Shown in pieces: positions 43,900 to 54,237 of a stretch of DNA of 64,000 bases (positions are counted from its first letter, which is position 1; each line of letters starts with the position of its first letter). Both the position numbers and the translations under genes were made by a program. The stretch lies in NCBI RefSeq assembly GCF_902859735.1, contig NZ_CADIJY010000005.1:372001-436000 (forward strand), given 5' to 3'. Under the pieces are notes generated by a model. That model saw only the letters and a program-made list of their open reading frames with translations, was not told the origin of the DNA and made no database searches. The stretch comes from Achromobacter aegrifaciens (GTDB taxonomy: Bacteria; Pseudomonadota; Gammaproteobacteria; Burkholderiales; Burkholderiaceae_B).

Positions 43900-44957
43900 C
43901 AGAGGCCCCGGGCGCGGCGCACGAAGCTCATGTTCACGCAACGGTCGTAGGGCACGGTCTTGATCTCGTCATTGGAGAACTGGCGGCCGTCGCCCATGAT
44001 GGCCGTCATGCGGTCATAGGCGTCCTGGGTGATGATGTTGTCCTTCAGGAACACCGTTTCCTTGTAGACGCCCAGCGTCTTCTCGATGGCGGCGCGCGGA
44101 AAGGCGTTCAGGTAATCGTCGTAGATCGCGTCAGTGACGGCGGCGGCGCTGTTGGCGCTGATGAAGTCCTGCGCGCGGACCAGGGCGGTCACGAAGGCCT
44201 GCACCACTTCCGGGCGCTTCTGGATGGTGTCCTGCAGGGTCAGGGCCGCGATGCCGGGCACGTCGCCGCCCATGAATTCGTTCCACGAACTCTCGGTCGT
44301 GGCGTCGAAGATGGGCACGCCCCAGCCTTCCTGTTGCGCCTGTTCCATCATGGACATGGTGGCCATGCTGGCGGACACGGAGCCGGTCTTGAGCGCGCCC
44401 AGCATGGTGGCCAGGTCGCCCAGCGGGCGGATGTCAACCTTGTCGGCCACGCCGGCCTTCTGCATCAGGTACAGCGCCATCAGCCAGGTGCTGGACTGCG
44501 GCTGGGTCGCGCCCACGCGCTTGCCGGCCAGGTCCTTCAGCGATTTGATCTTGCCGCTTTCAAAGTCCTCGCGGCGCACGATGACGTTGGCGTAGGTGAG
44601 CTTGCGGTCAAAGCCGAACACCAGCGTGGCGGGCTTGCCGGCCAAGGTGAGCGCGGGGGCGGCCGTGGCGGCGGTGGCGCCGAACGCGATCTGGCCCGCG
44701 GCCAGCAGCTGGTTGGTGCGCGGGCCGCTTTGCGAATTCAGGTATTCGACTTCCAGCCCGCCTTCGCCGAAGTAGCCCTTTTTCAGAGCCACATAACCCG
44801 CGGCAAAGAACGGGTCGATGCTGCCCTGGCCGTAGACGACGCGGCCCAGCTTGGGCTGGGCGAACGCGACGCGGCCATTGACCAGGCTGATGCTGGCCAA
44901 CGCGCCTGCGGCGGCCAGCACGCGGCGGCGGGTGGTGAAGTCGGGGCTGTTGCTCAT
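43899..44957 (-). CDS. ABC substrate-binding protein, SsuA/NMT1-like
   Basis: This 352-residue periplasmic protein has an N-terminal export signal containing TTRRRVLAAAGALASISLV, a probable twin-arginine leader. The mature part is 'VVYGQGSIDPFFAAGYVALKKGYFGEGGLEVEYL', typical of the NMT1/SsuA fold that binds sulfonates, nitrate or thiamine pyrimidines. It is the first gene of the importer operon, and a terminator from topB precedes it. The ligand is not identifiable from the sequence. Confidence 0.87.
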   Translation of the reverse strand: MSNSPDFTTRRRVLAAAGALASISLVNGRVAFAQPKLGRVVYGQGSIDPFFAAGYVALKKGYFGEGGLEVEYLNSQSGPRTNQLLAAGQIAFGATAATAAPALTLAGKPATLVFGFDRKLTYANVIVRREDFESGKIKSLKDLAGKRVGATQPQSSTWLMALYLMQKAGVADKVDIRPLGDLATMLGALKTGSVSASMATMSMMEQAQQEGWGVPIFDATTESSWNEFMGGDVPGIAALTLQDTIQKRPEVVQAFVTALVRAQDFISANSAAAVTDAIYDDYLNAFPRAAIEKTLGVYKETVFLKDNIITQDAYDRMTAIMGDGRQFSNDEIKTVPYDRCVNMSFVRRARGL

Positions 44958-45030
44958 GTCGTCCTCGGAATAGGTCTGGTTGCAGCGGTTTGGCGTAGAC
45001 AATACCCCAGCAACTGGCGTCCAACAATGG

Positions 45031-45053
45031 AAAACGCCCGGTTGCCCGGGCGT
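45031..45053 (-). terminator. Rho-independent terminator of topB
   Basis: On the minus strand, ACGCCCGG / CCGGGCGT closes a 4-base loop and is followed by TTTTCC. It lies 47 bases after the topB stop. Confidence 0.8.
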
Positions 45054-45099
45054 CGTGCGCGATGGTCGGGAGGCGGCGGCGCCAGGCGCCGCGCCCGTT

Positions 45100-47724
45100 T
45101 TACGCGGCGGTCTTTTTCGGCGCCGCCTTCTTCACCGCTTTCTTGGCGGCCGTTTTCGTGGCCGTCTTGGTGGCGGTCTTCTTCACCGCGGCCTTCTTGG
45201 CCGGCGCTTTCTTTGCGGCGGTCTTGGTCGCGGTCTTGGCGGCCGTCTTGGCCGGTGCGCGGCCGGGCTTTTCAGGACGCGGCTCGAACTCGAAGCCGAT
45301 CTTGCCGTCCGGCTGGCGGACGAGGAAGGCCTTGAACTTGCGGTTGGTGCGGCTGGAGACGAAGCCGTCGAGCAGGTCGGTGCGGCCGTTGGTCAGCAAC
45401 TTTTCCATTTGTTCGCGCGAGATCTCCTGCTGCAGGATGACCTTGCCCGAACGGAAATCGCAGCTCTTTTCGGGGCCGACGGATTTCTCGCAGACGTAGC
45501 TCATGCCGTGCTCGAACACGCGCGACTGGCACTTGGGGCAGGAGCCCACCGGCGTGTGGCCGGAGAAGTCCACGGCCTCGGAGTCGTCCTCGTCGTTCTG
45601 GCCGAAGTCGAATTCCAGCTTGTACTCGTCGCTGATGCGCAGGATGGCGGCGAACGGTCGGCCCATCTTGCTGATGAAGCCTTGCAGCGGACCGATTTCG
45701 CGCTTGGCCAGCAGCTCTTCCACTTCGGGCAGTTCGAAGGTGCGGCCGCCCGGGTGCTTGCCGATGGAAAAGTCGCAGGCGGTGCAGGCAAAGCGGCGAT
45801 AGTTTTCCTTCACTACGGCGCCGCACTTGGGGCACGGCGTCTGCAGCGTGGCGTAGTCGCCCGGCACCGTGTCGCGCTCGTATTCCTTGGCGCGCTTGAC
45901 GATGACCTGCGTCATCTGCGCGATCTCGCGCATGAAGGCCTCGCGGCCCAGTCCGCCCTGCTCGATCTGCTTGAGCTTGTGCTCCCATTCGCCGGTGAGT
46001 TCCGGCGAGGTCAGTTCGGTCACGTCCAGGCCGGACAAGAGCGTCATCAGCTGGCGCGCCTTGGCGGTGGGCACCAGGTCGCGGCCTTCGCGGCGCAGGT
46101 AGCTTTCGTTGAGCAGGCCTTCGATGATGGCGGCGCGCGTGGCCGGCGTGCCCAGGCCGCGCTCGGACATCGCTTCGCGCAGTTCCTCGTCGTCCACCAG
46201 CTTGCCCGCGCCTTCCATGGCCGACAGCAGCGTGCCTTCGTTAAAGCGCGCCGGCGGTTTGGTGGTCAGGCCGACGGCTTCCACGTCCTCGGTGCGCACG
46301 GTCTCGCCGTCCGCCACGGGCACCAGGTTGGCGTCTTCGCCTTGGGCTTCCTTGCCGTAGACGGCCAGCCATCCCGGGCTGACCAGCACCTTGCCGTCGG
46401 TGCGGAAGCGATGCCCCTGCACTTCGGTCATGCGGGTGGTGACGCGGTATTCCGCGGCGGGGAAGAACACCGCCAGGAAGCGCTTGAGCACCAGGTCGTA
46501 CAGCTTGGCCTCGGCCTCGCTCAGGTCGTGCGGGATCTGCAGCGTGGGGATGATGGCAAAGTGATCCGACACCTTCTTGTTGTCGAAGATGCGGCGGTTG
46601 GGCTTGACCCAGTTCTCGCTGACCACCGTGCCGGCGTGGCGGGCCAGGCCGCCCACCGCGTTGGAGCCGCCCTGCGCCAATGCACGCATCGTCTCCTTGA
46701 CGGTGTTGATGTAGTCCTCGGGCAGGTAGCGCGAGTCGGTACGCGGGTAGGTCAGCGCCTTGTGGCGTTCGTACAGGGTCTGCGCCAGCGCCAGCGTGGT
46801 CTTGGCCGAAAAGCCGAAACGGCCGTTGGCCTCGCGCTGCAGCGAAGTCAGGTCATACAGGGCCGGCGACATCTGGGTCGACGGCTTGGACTCTTCCGTG
46901 ACGCTGCCGGGCTGTTCGCGGCAGGCGGCCACCACGCTCTGGGCGGCGGCCTGCGACCACAGGCGCGATTCGCGCTTTTCGGGGTCGCGGTCGTCTTTCT
47001 TGAATTCCGGGTCGATCCAGCGGCCTTCGTACAGGCCGGCGGCCGCCACGAAGGTGGCGCGCACTTCCCAGTAGTCGCGCGGCACGAAGCGGCGGATGCG
47101 CTCCTCGCGTTCGGCCACGATGGCCAGCGTGGGCGTCTGCACCCGGCCGACCGGGGTCTTGAAGAAGCCGCCGTCCTTGCTGTTGAAGGCGGTCATGGCG
47201 CGGGTGCCGTTGATGCCCACCAGCCAGTCGGCTTCGGCGCGCGAGCGGGCGGCCGCTTCCAGCGGCTTGAGCTGGACGTCGTCGCGCAGGTTGGCGAAGG
47301 CTTCGCGGATGGCGGCTTGGGTCATCGACTGCAGCCAGAGGCGCTGGATCGGCTTCTTCACGCCCGCGTACTGAATGATGTAGCGGAAGATCAGTTCGCC
47401 TTCGCGCCCGGCGTCACAGGCGTTGATGATGGCATCGACGTCCTTGCGCTTGGCCAGGCGGACCAGCAGCTTGAGCCGTTCGGCCGATTTCTTGTCGGTG
47501 GGGCCCAGTTCGAATTCGGGCGGAATCACGGGCAGGTGCGTAAAGCTCCACTTTCCCTTGACCGGATCGTTGGGCGCGACCAAGCTGAGCAAGTGGCCGA
47601 TGCTCGACGCGAGTACGTAACGTTCGCTTTCAAAATAGTCGCCCTCGCGCGCAAAGCCTCCCAAGGCGCGTGATATATCGAGGGCTACCGAGGGCTTCTC
47701 GGCAATAATCAGCGTTTTATTCAT
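45100..47724 (-). CDS. topB: DNA topoisomerase III with histone-H1-like tail
   Basis: This 874-residue type IA topoisomerase, larger than E. coli TopB, starts 'MNKTLIIAEKPSVALDISRALG' (Toprim). It has 'DAGREGELIFRYI', 'GRVQTPTLAIV' and the active-site Tyr in 'LTYPRTDSRYL' (Y326). Zinc-finger-like repeats follow (CPKC...CTAC and CPKC...CEKS). The last 50 or so residues are a Lys/Ala-rich run of KTA/KKA units resembling histone H1-like proteins, likely to add DNA affinity. It decatenates DNA during replication and repair. It starts 62 bases from the divergent GDYXXLXY gene. Confidence 0.94.
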   Translation of the reverse strand: MNKTLIIAEKPSVALDISRALGGFAREGDYFESERYVLASSIGHLLSLVAPNDPVKGKWSFTHLPVIPPEFELGPTDKKSAERLKLLVRLAKRKDVDAIINACDAGREGELIFRYIIQYAGVKKPIQRLWLQSMTQAAIREAFANLRDDVQLKPLEAAARSRAEADWLVGINGTRAMTAFNSKDGGFFKTPVGRVQTPTLAIVAEREERIRRFVPRDYWEVRATFVAAAGLYEGRWIDPEFKKDDRDPEKRESRLWSQAAAQSVVAACREQPGSVTEESKPSTQMSPALYDLTSLQREANGRFGFSAKTTLALAQTLYERHKALTYPRTDSRYLPEDYINTVKETMRALAQGGSNAVGGLARHAGTVVSENWVKPNRRIFDNKKVSDHFAIIPTLQIPHDLSEAEAKLYDLVLKRFLAVFFPAAEYRVTTRMTEVQGHRFRTDGKVLVSPGWLAVYGKEAQGEDANLVPVADGETVRTEDVEAVGLTTKPPARFNEGTLLSAMEGAGKLVDDEELREAMSERGLGTPATRAAIIEGLLNESYLRREGRDLVPTAKARQLMTLLSGLDVTELTSPELTGEWEHKLKQIEQGGLGREAFMREIAQMTQVIVKRAKEYERDTVPGDYATLQTPCPKCGAVVKENYRRFACTACDFSIGKHPGGRTFELPEVEELLAKREIGPLQGFISKMGRPFAAILRISDEYKLEFDFGQNDEDDSEAVDFSGHTPVGSCPKCQSRVFEHGMSYVCEKSVGPEKSCDFRSGKVILQQEISREQMEKLLTNGRTDLLDGFVSSRTNRKFKAFLVRQPDGKIGFEFEPRPEKPGRAPAKTAAKTATKTAAKKAPAKKAAVKKTATKTATKTAAKKAVKKAAPKKTAA

Positions 47725-47786
47725 GTGTATCCAGTGGCGGCAGTCCCGCCGTAGTAGCGCGGATAATAAGATCGGAGATTCGCCAG

Positions 47787-50417
47787 ATGCAAGTCGGCAC
47801 TGAAAGACAAGCGGGATCCGAACTACACGCCTGGCGTCAATTTCTGGCGCGCAGCACCCTCTGGCTAGGTGTTTTGCTGCTGGGCAGCGCCGCGGTTTGC
47901 TGGGTTGCCGCCAATTGGCAGGACATGACAAAAGTGCAGCGCTTCGCCGGCGTTCAGGGCCTTCTGGCGGTTTGCGCGCTGGCCGCTGCCTGGACCGGAT
48001 TGCGCCTGCGGGCCAGTCCAGGGGTGCGGCGCACCATACCGGGCGCCCTGCTCGCCCTGGCTGGCATCCTCCTGGGAGCGCTGCTCGCATTACTAGGCCA
48101 AACTTACCAGACTGGCGCCGATACCTGGGAACTGTTCGCCTGGTGGGCGTTGCTGCTGCTGCCCTGGGCGCTGGCCGCCGGCAGCCAGGCCGTCTGGCTG
48201 CTGTGGGCGCTGGTGCTGAACGTGGCCGTGGCCTTGTGGCTGGGCGAGCGCGTGTTTTCCTGGATGCTGATATTGGGCGGCCCGGGCGTGCCCGGCCTGA
48301 TGATGGCCGGCCTGAACCTGCTGCTGCTGCTGGGCTGGGAGCTGGCTGCCCGCCGCTGGCGCGCCAGCACCCTGGTCGGTCCGCGGGTCCTGGCTGCCCT
48401 GGCGATCAGCGTGCTGGTGCTGACCCAGATGCTTGGCGACTTCCTGGGCCGCGGCCTGGGCCTCTATAACGGCATCGCCTGGGTCGCGGTGACCCTGGGC
48501 CTGGGCTTCTATTATCAGAAGGGCCGGCGCGACCTGATCATCCTGGCCATGTTGGCTGCCGGTGTCATTTGCGTGTCGTTGCGGGTGGCGGGCGAATGGC
48601 TGCTGCGCCTGGAGCCCGGTGTCTGGGCCGCGCTGCCGCTGGCGGCGCTGCTCATGGCCGAGGCCGTCTGGGCCGCGCGCTGGCTGCGGCGCCTGGCGGG
48701 CGATCCGCAGGCGGCCGTCGCGGCGAGCGCGGACGCGGAGCCGGCCGCCGCCTCGGCCGGCAACTCGGTGGACCCGGCGGACAGCGGGGCGCCCGTGGCG
48801 CAGCTGGCGGCCGCTCCGGCGCCTCAGTCGGATCCGCCCTGGTACGTGCAGTGCCTGCTGGGCCTGAGCGCCTGGTTGGCGACCTTGCTGCTACTGGTGT
48901 TCATTGCCTTCTCGGGCTTTATCACCACGGAAGGCGGCGCACTGGTGGCCGGGCTGGTGCTGTGCGCGGCCGGCGTGGCGGTGCTGCGCAGCGACGCCGG
49001 TCCGTTCTGGCGCCAGTGCGGCACGGCCATGGCTTTCGCCGGGCAGATCCTGATCATCTTCGGGCTGTCCAGTTCGACCTCGTTCGCCAGCGCCTGCGTC
49101 TTCGTGCTGCTGATGGCGGCCACGGTCTACGCGGTGGGGCCCGACGTCATCCTGCGTTTTCTCAGCGGCCTGCTGATCGCGGCGGCGGGCGCGGGCCTGA
49201 TCTGGCGCGTGTTGTCGCCCGACCTGGGGCAAGAGGACCTGCTGGACGCCTGGATGGCGTTCGACGCCCTGCGCGCCACTTTCCTGTGGCTGCCCATTGC
49301 CGTGACCGGGGCCTGGGCCACGGCCGTCATCTTTACCGTCAGCCATCGCCTGGGCGGCAAGCGCGCCCATGCCCTGCAGCCGCTGGGCTGGGCCTTCCTG
49401 CTGTCGGTGCAAGGCATGGTGTGGCTGGCCAGCGGCATCTCCATCAAGCAGTTGCCCGCCATGTGGCAGCTGAATCCGCATACGGCCGTGCTGGTCGCGG
49501 CCGGCGCGCTGCTGCCCGTGGCGGCGGCCTTCGCGGTGCTCTGGCCGCGCCGCCACATGCTGACGGCGGGCGTCACCTGGGGCGTGCCCATCGGCCTGCT
49601 GATCCTGGCGCTGTTCTGGCTGCCCAGCCCCGGCGTGGGCTTCGCGCTGGCCTGGCTGCTGCTGGGCTTCGGCTTGAACCAGTCACGCGTGGTGGTGTTC
49701 GGCGTGATCAGCCTGTTGGCGTATCTGGGCGTCTATTACTACCAATTGGACGTGGCGCTGCTGCAAAAAGCCTTGTGGCTGGGCGGCGCCGCGCTGCTGC
49801 TGTTCGTGCTGCGCGCCCTGGTCTGGCTGGTGCCGCGCCTGATGCGCACCATTGCGCCCAAGCAGCGCGGGGCTCTGCCGCCGGTATCGGCGCCCTTGCG
49901 CTGGCGCACGCTGGCCATCCTGGGCGGCCTGGTGCTGGTGCTGGCGGTCACCAACGGCGGCATCTGGCAGCGTGAAAAACTGCTGGCGTCGGGCAAGGTG
50001 GTCATCCTGGAACTGGCGCCGGTGGATCCCCGTTCGCTCATGCAGGGCGACTACATGGCGCTGAACTTCGCGGCCAGCCGGGAAGTCACGCGCCTGCGGC
50101 TGGGCGGCGAGCGTCCCGAAGCCGAGGACTCCGTCATGGGTTACGAGCCGGACGGCTATGTAATGTTGCAGACCGACGCGCGCGGCGTCGGGCAGCCGCT
50201 ACGCATCCAGCCCGACACGCACCCGCATACCGATGCCGAAGTGCCGCTGCGCTACCGCATCCGCGACAACAGCGTGCGCATCGTGACCAACGCCTATTTC
50301 TTCCCGGAAGGCCAGGCCGAGCGCTATCAGGTCGCCAAGTACGGCGAGCTGCGCGTGGCGGAAAACGGCGAGGCCCTGCTCGTCCGGATGCTGGACCAGG
50401 ACCTCAAGCCGCTGTAG
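47787..50417 (+). CDS. DUF2157/DUF4401/GDYXXLXY membrane protein
   Basis: This very hydrophobic 876-residue protein combines parts often encoded separately. There is a DUF2157 segment at residues about 15-150 ('[16 protein letters not shown]'), then many helices to about 310. A soluble Ala/Pro-rich linker spans about 310-355, DUF4401-like helices about 360-690, and a C-terminal periplasmic domain contains GDYMALNF (G754 onward), the GDYXXLXY motif. Its function is unknown; a membrane or envelope role is likely. Its last 14 bases overlap the convergent gluQ gene. Confidence 0.82.
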   Translation: MQVGTERQAGSELHAWRQFLARSTLWLGVLLLGSAAVCWVAANWQDMTKVQRFAGVQGLLAVCALAAAWTGLRLRASPGVRRTIPGALLALAGILLGALLALLGQTYQTGADTWELFAWWALLLLPWALAAGSQAVWLLWALVLNVAVALWLGERVFSWMLILGGPGVPGLMMAGLNLLLLLGWELAARRWRASTLVGPRVLAALAISVLVLTQMLGDFLGRGLGLYNGIAWVAVTLGLGFYYQKGRRDLIILAMLAAGVICVSLRVAGEWLLRLEPGVWAALPLAALLMAEAVWAARWLRRLAGDPQAAVAASADAEPAAASAGNSVDPADSGAPVAQLAAAPAPQSDPPWYVQCLLGLSAWLATLLLLVFIAFSGFITTEGGALVAGLVLCAAGVAVLRSDAGPFWRQCGTAMAFAGQILIIFGLSSSTSFASACVFVLLMAATVYAVGPDVILRFLSGLLIAAAGAGLIWRVLSPDLGQEDLLDAWMAFDALRATFLWLPIAVTGAWATAVIFTVSHRLGGKRAHALQPLGWAFLLSVQGMVWLASGISIKQLPAMWQLNPHTAVLVAAGALLPVAAAFAVLWPRRHMLTAGVTWGVPIGLLILALFWLPSPGVGFALAWLLLGFGLNQSRVVVFGVISLLAYLGVYYYQLDVALLQKALWLGGAALLLFVLRALVWLVPRLMRTIAPKQRGALPPVSAPLRWRTLAILGGLVLVLAVTNGGIWQREKLLASGKVVILELAPVDPRSLMQGDYMALNFAASREVTRLRLGGERPEAEDSVMGYEPDGYVMLQTDARGVGQPLRIQPDTHPHTDAEVPLRYRIRDNSVRIVTNAYFFPEGQAERYQVAKYGELRVAENGEALLVRMLDQDLKPL

Positions 50418-51300
50418 CGGCGGGCAGCGGGAAACGCCGCGCCCATTGCGCGGTGGCTTCCCGCAGGAAATGGCCGCGGTCCGCGGCATCGATGGGGTCG
50501 AAGCCCAAGGCTCGCCAGGCGGCCATCAGCGCCGCCAGGGGCGCCCCGGTGTCGATGGGCGGGGCGCCGTTCTGCTTGGACAGTTTCAGGCCGCTGGAAG
50601 CGTCCAGGATCAGCGGTACGTGCAGGTAGCGCACGGGCGGCAGCCCAAGCAGCCGGCCCAGCACGCGCTGGCGCGCGGTGGAACTGAGCAGGTCCGCGCC
50701 ACGCACCACATCGGTCACGCCTTGCGCGGCGTCGTCCACCACCACCGCCAATTGGTAGGCCCACAGGCCGTCGGCCCGCCGCAGGGCGATGTCGCCCACG
50801 GCTTGCGCCACGTTTTGTTCCTGCGGCCCCAGCCAACGGTCAACGAAATGTTCCACGCCTTCCGGCATGACCACGCGCCAGGCGCGGGCCTCGCGGCCTG
50901 GTGGCAAGCCGTGGCGGCAGGTGCCGGGATACGGCCGCTCGCCGTCGGCGCCGGGCACGGTCTGGCCGCGCAGCGCCGAATCGGCGATTTCGCGTCGCGT
51001 GCAGCCGCAGCCGTAGATCAGCCCGCGCGCGGCCAGCGAGTCGAAGACGGCTTGATAGGCGTCGCCGCGGCGCGACTGCCACATGATGTCGCCGTCCCAA
51101 TCCAGGCCCAGCGCGCTCAATTGGCCCATGATGACCTCGGCAGCGCCGGGCACCGTGCGCGGCGTGTCCACGTCTTCGATGCGCAGCAGCCAGCGCCCGC
51201 CATGGGCGCGCGCGTCCAGCCAGCTGGCCAGCGCGGCAACCAGCGAGCCCGCATGCAGCGGGCCGCTGGGACTGGGGGCGAAGCGGCCGACGTAATTCAC
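50404..51300 (-). CDS. gluQ: Glutamyl-Q tRNA(Asp) synthetase
   Basis: This 298-residue paralogue of the GluRS catalytic core attaches glutamate to queuosine of tRNA(Asp). It has the HIGH-like '[18 protein letters not shown]', '[10 protein letters not shown]', zinc-type Cys in '[10 protein letters not shown]' and 'GTCRHG', and a KMSKS-like 'LKLSKQNGA'. The anticodon-binding domain of GluRS is absent, as is diagnostic for GluQ. It is downstream of smg on the same strand. Confidence 0.93.
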   Translation of the reverse strand: MNYVGRFAPSPSGPLHAGSLVAALASWLDARAHGGRWLLRIEDVDTPRTVPGAAEVIMGQLSALGLDWDGDIMWQSRRGDAYQAVFDSLAARGLIYGCGCTRREIADSALRGQTVPGADGERPYPGTCRHGLPPGREARAWRVVMPEGVEHFVDRWLGPQEQNVAQAVGDIALRRADGLWAYQLAVVVDDAAQGVTDVVRGADLLSSTARQRVLGRLLGLPPVRYLHVPLILDASSGLKLSKQNGAPPIDTGAPLAALMAAWRALGFDPIDAADRGHFLREATAQWARRFPLPAATAA

Positions 51301-51366
51301 GATGGGACGCCCGCGCGGCCATGCGCGCGGGTAAGGAGTAACGGCATCAAGCGACGCGGATGCCGT

Positions 51367-51825
51367 TCAATGCAGCAAGCGCGTGCCGTCTTCGTCCAGC
51401 AGCTCTTCCAGGACCAGGTTGTCGATCTCGGCTTCCTGGCTCCAGAGAACCATGAGGGCGATGATCTTGATCTTGGACAGCGGCACGGGCGTTTCCGGCG
51501 ACGCCAGGCCCCGGTCGATGACGATTTCGCGCAGCGGCGCGGGCAGCACGCCAGCCGATTCCAGGAAGGCGATGAAGCCGATGGATTCGGTACCGAGCTG
51601 CTGGTATTCGTTGTCGGTGTAGATCCGGGTGCCGGTGGCGGGGGCCTGGGCGAGATCGACGCAGCGTTCGGTGGTTTCGGCCAGGCCGTACAGCCAGCCC
51701 AGGGCGTCGTCGATGTCTTCGTGCTCGAAACCGGCGGCGGCAAGCCGCTTTGCGAGCACGTCCGCCGCAGGACAGGCTTGCGGCGTGTAGTAATTCTCGT
51801 ACAGATAAACCAGGATATCGAACAT
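51367..51825 (-). CDS. smg: Smg protein (DUF494)
   Basis: This 152-residue cytoplasmic protein begins 'MFDILVYLYENYY' and ends 'LDEDGTRLLH', the Smg family. In many proteobacteria smg follows dprA (smf) and neighbours a topoisomerase gene. Here topB lies nearby but dprA does not precede it: the 239 bases upstream contain no gene. Its function is unknown, with a link to DNA metabolism inferred from gene order only. Confidence 0.92.
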   Translation of the reverse strand: MFDILVYLYENYYTPQACPAADVLAKRLAAAGFEHEDIDDALGWLYGLAETTERCVDLAQAPATGTRIYTDNEYQQLGTESIGFIAFLESAGVLPAPLREIVIDRGLASPETPVPLSKIKIIALMVLWSQEAEIDNLVLEELLDEDGTRLLH

Positions 51826-52013
51826 ATGGCGCAGTTTTGTGCCTGTTTGCACAGTCGGCCCGCATATCGGCAGACCAGCAAACATGAATTTTACTTTACG
51901 CTGATTTATAGGGGTGGGCAACCGGCCGGAGGGTGGAATGTTGTATGAAGTCACCTTGCCTCAAAACGCGCACATTTTTACCCTAAATGCTGCCAATATT
52001 CATGATTCGAGGC

Positions 52014-52048
52014 AAAAAGGGGCAGACCGATAAGGTCCGCCCCTTTTT
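52014..52048. terminator. Bidirectional terminator after the TRAP permease
   Basis: AAAAAGGGGC-AGACC / GGTCC-GCCCCTTTTT forms a long stem with T runs on both strands. It ends the TRAP transcript on the minus strand. It lies in the otherwise gene-free 51826-52064 region, which also contains AT-rich sequence upstream of smg. Confidence 0.85.
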
Positions 52049-52064
52049 GTTTTCGGGTGGCTGA

Positions 52065-54089
52065 TCAGGCCGCTTTGGGCGCGTTTTCCAGCTTGAGCTG
52101 AGCGATCTGGCGCATGAACACCGGGATGCAGATTGCCAGCCCGATCAGGCCGCTGGTCAGGCCCGGCAGGATGGTCAGCAAGGCGCCGATGGTGCACAGC
52201 CAGCGCTCCCAGCTCTTCATGCCCACCAGCATGTAACGCGAGAACGCCGCCGACAGCAGTACCAGGCCGACCATGCAGCCGAACAGCGTCACGAAGAAGT
52301 CATACCAGGTGAAGCCCTGCACCGAGATCAGCAGCGACGGCGAAAACACGAACACGAAGGGCACGATGAGCTTGGTGATGCCCAGCCTGAAGGCGGTGTT
52401 GCCGGTCTTGAATGGATCGCTGCCCGCCATGCCCGCCGCCGCATAGGCCGCCAGCGCCACGGGCGGTGTAATGTCCGCCAGGATGCCGAAATAGAACACG
52501 AAGAAGTGCGCCGCGATGGGCTGCACGCCCAGCTGCACCAGCGTGGGGGCGGCCACCGCCACCATGATCAGGTAGTTCGCCGTGGTGGGGATGCCGCAGC
52601 CCATCAGGATGCAAACCAGGCCGGTCATGATGAGCGCGGCGATCAGCGTGAGCGTCTGGGTATTGGCGATGGCATCGGGGATGACCGTTGCCGCGCCGCC
52701 GGCGATCGCCTGGGCCGCCGAGATGACGATGTACGAGATCTTGAAGCCCACGCCTGTCAGCGTGACCACGCCGATCACGATACCCACGGTACCCGCCGCG
52801 GCGCCCACTGCCAGCGCGTACTTGGCGCCGGTCTCGAAGGCTTCGTACAGGTCGCGCAGGCGCAGCCGCTGGAATGGATTCAGCAGGCCCACAATGATGC
52901 AGCCGGTAATGCCCGCGAACGCCGCCAGGTAAGGCGTGCGGCCGCTGGCCAGCACGCCGATCAGCAGGATCAGCGGGATCAGGGTGGGCCAGCGCATCTT
53001 GAACGACTGCTTGAGCTTGGGCATTTCTGCTTCGGTCAGCCCGCGCAGACCTTCGCGCTTGGCCTCGAAGTGCACCTGCATGAACATGCCGAAGAAATAC
53101 AGGAAAGCCGGGAAAATGCCCGCGATCGCGATCTGCTGGTACGGAATGCCCAGGAATTCGATCATCAGGAAGGCCGCCGCGCCCATGATGGGCGGCGTGA
53201 TCTGCCCGCCTGTGCTGCTGGCGGCTTCCACACCGGCCGCGAAGTGCCGCGGGTAGCCGATGCGGATCATGGCCGGGATGGTCAGCGAACCCACCGTCAC
53301 CGCATTGGCGACCGAGGAACCCGACAGCATGCCGAACATGGCCGAGCCGAACACCGACACCTTGGCCGGCCCGCCGGCATAGCGGCCGGCGATGGTGGAA
53401 GCGACGTCCAGGAACAGCTGGCCCAGGCCGATACGGGTGGCCAGCACGCCGAACAGCACGAAGTGGAACACATAGGTCGCCACCACGCCCACCGCCACGC
53501 CGTACACGCCCTGGCTGGTCAGGTACATGTGGTTGACGATCTGGGGCCAGGTGTTGCCCGCGTGTTGCAGCAGTCCGGGGAAATACGGACCGAACATGGC
53601 GTAGGCCATGAACACCAGCGCGATGATGGGCAGCGGCCAGCCCATGGCGCGCCGCGTGGCTTCCAACAGGCCGATCAGCAGGATCGAGCCCATGAACACG
53701 TCTATGGGCAGCGGATTGCCCACGCGGAAGGCCAGGTCCTCGAAGATATAGGGGATGTACAGCACCGACAGGGCCAGTGCGATCGCGATGATCCAGTCGT
53801 ACAGCGGAATGCCGCCGGGCGCGTACCAGGTGGACTTGGGCTCGCGCGTGTAGTGCGACTTGGAAAAGCCGAACACCAGGAAGATCAGGCTGAGCACGAA
53901 AGCCAGATGCACCCCGCGGTGCGTGGCTTCGCGCAGCAGGCCGAAGCCGGCCGTGTAGTAGTGGAAGATGGAGAGCGTTACCAGCAGGCCGGAGACGATC
54001 CAGGTCGCCGTCTTGTCCAGCGGCCGGAAGCGGATTTCCGAATCGTACTTCTCCGCCAGCTGCTGGGTTTTTTCGTGATCAATTTCCAT
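52065..54089 (-). CDS. TRAP transporter fused permease (DctQM type)
   Basis: This 674-residue inner-membrane protein has about 16-18 hydrophobic segments. The N-terminal part corresponds to the small DctQ subunit and the rest to DctM ('SVFGSAMFGMLSGSSVANAVTVGSLTIPAMIRIGYP', 'MGCGIPTTANYLIMV'), as typical of TAXI-family TRAP systems. It uses an ion gradient to import the ligand delivered by the binding protein encoded upstream at 54312. A structured 222-base gap separates the two genes. Confidence 0.92.
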   Translation of the reverse strand: MEIDHEKTQQLAEKYDSEIRFRPLDKTATWIVSGLLVTLSIFHYYTAGFGLLREATHRGVHLAFVLSLIFLVFGFSKSHYTREPKSTWYAPGGIPLYDWIIAIALALSVLYIPYIFEDLAFRVGNPLPIDVFMGSILLIGLLEATRRAMGWPLPIIALVFMAYAMFGPYFPGLLQHAGNTWPQIVNHMYLTSQGVYGVAVGVVATYVFHFVLFGVLATRIGLGQLFLDVASTIAGRYAGGPAKVSVFGSAMFGMLSGSSVANAVTVGSLTIPAMIRIGYPRHFAAGVEAASSTGGQITPPIMGAAAFLMIEFLGIPYQQIAIAGIFPAFLYFFGMFMQVHFEAKREGLRGLTEAEMPKLKQSFKMRWPTLIPLILLIGVLASGRTPYLAAFAGITGCIIVGLLNPFQRLRLRDLYEAFETGAKYALAVGAAAGTVGIVIGVVTLTGVGFKISYIVISAAQAIAGGAATVIPDAIANTQTLTLIAALIMTGLVCILMGCGIPTTANYLIMVAVAAPTLVQLGVQPIAAHFFVFYFGILADITPPVALAAYAAAGMAGSDPFKTGNTAFRLGITKLIVPFVFVFSPSLLISVQGFTWYDFFVTLFGCMVGLVLLSAAFSRYMLVGMKSWERWLCTIGALLTILPGLTSGLIGLAICIPVFMRQIAQLKLENAPKAA

Positions 54090-54119
54090 CGCAGTAATTC
54101 TCTGGGTGATTCAGCAAGC

Positions 54120-54165
54120 AGGGCCGCTCGTGGCGGCCCTACTCAAGCGCGGCGCATTGCGCCGC
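54120..54165 (-). promoter_or_regulatory. Two hairpins in the TAXI-TRAP intergenic gap
   Basis: AGGGCCGC / GCGGCCCT (54120-54140) and GCGGCGC-ATT-GCGCCGC (54149-54165) are perfect stems. With repeat copy C they fill the gap between the binding-protein and permease genes and may stabilise the upstream message or lower permease expression. Confidence 0.55.
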
Positions 54166-54237
54166 GGACATGCACTGCCATCCCTGCGCCCCATGGCCGC
54201 GCGGCACGCTAGTCGCATGACCTCGTCGCCACTGATC

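Noticed and set aside
44980-47673. Plus-strand open frame of about 900 codons
   Set aside because: Opposite topB; an early part only mirrors the Lys/Ala-rich topB tail, the rest is shadow.
52506-54212. Plus-strand open frame opposite the TRAP permease
   Set aside because: His/Gln/Arg-rich shadow translation without motifs.
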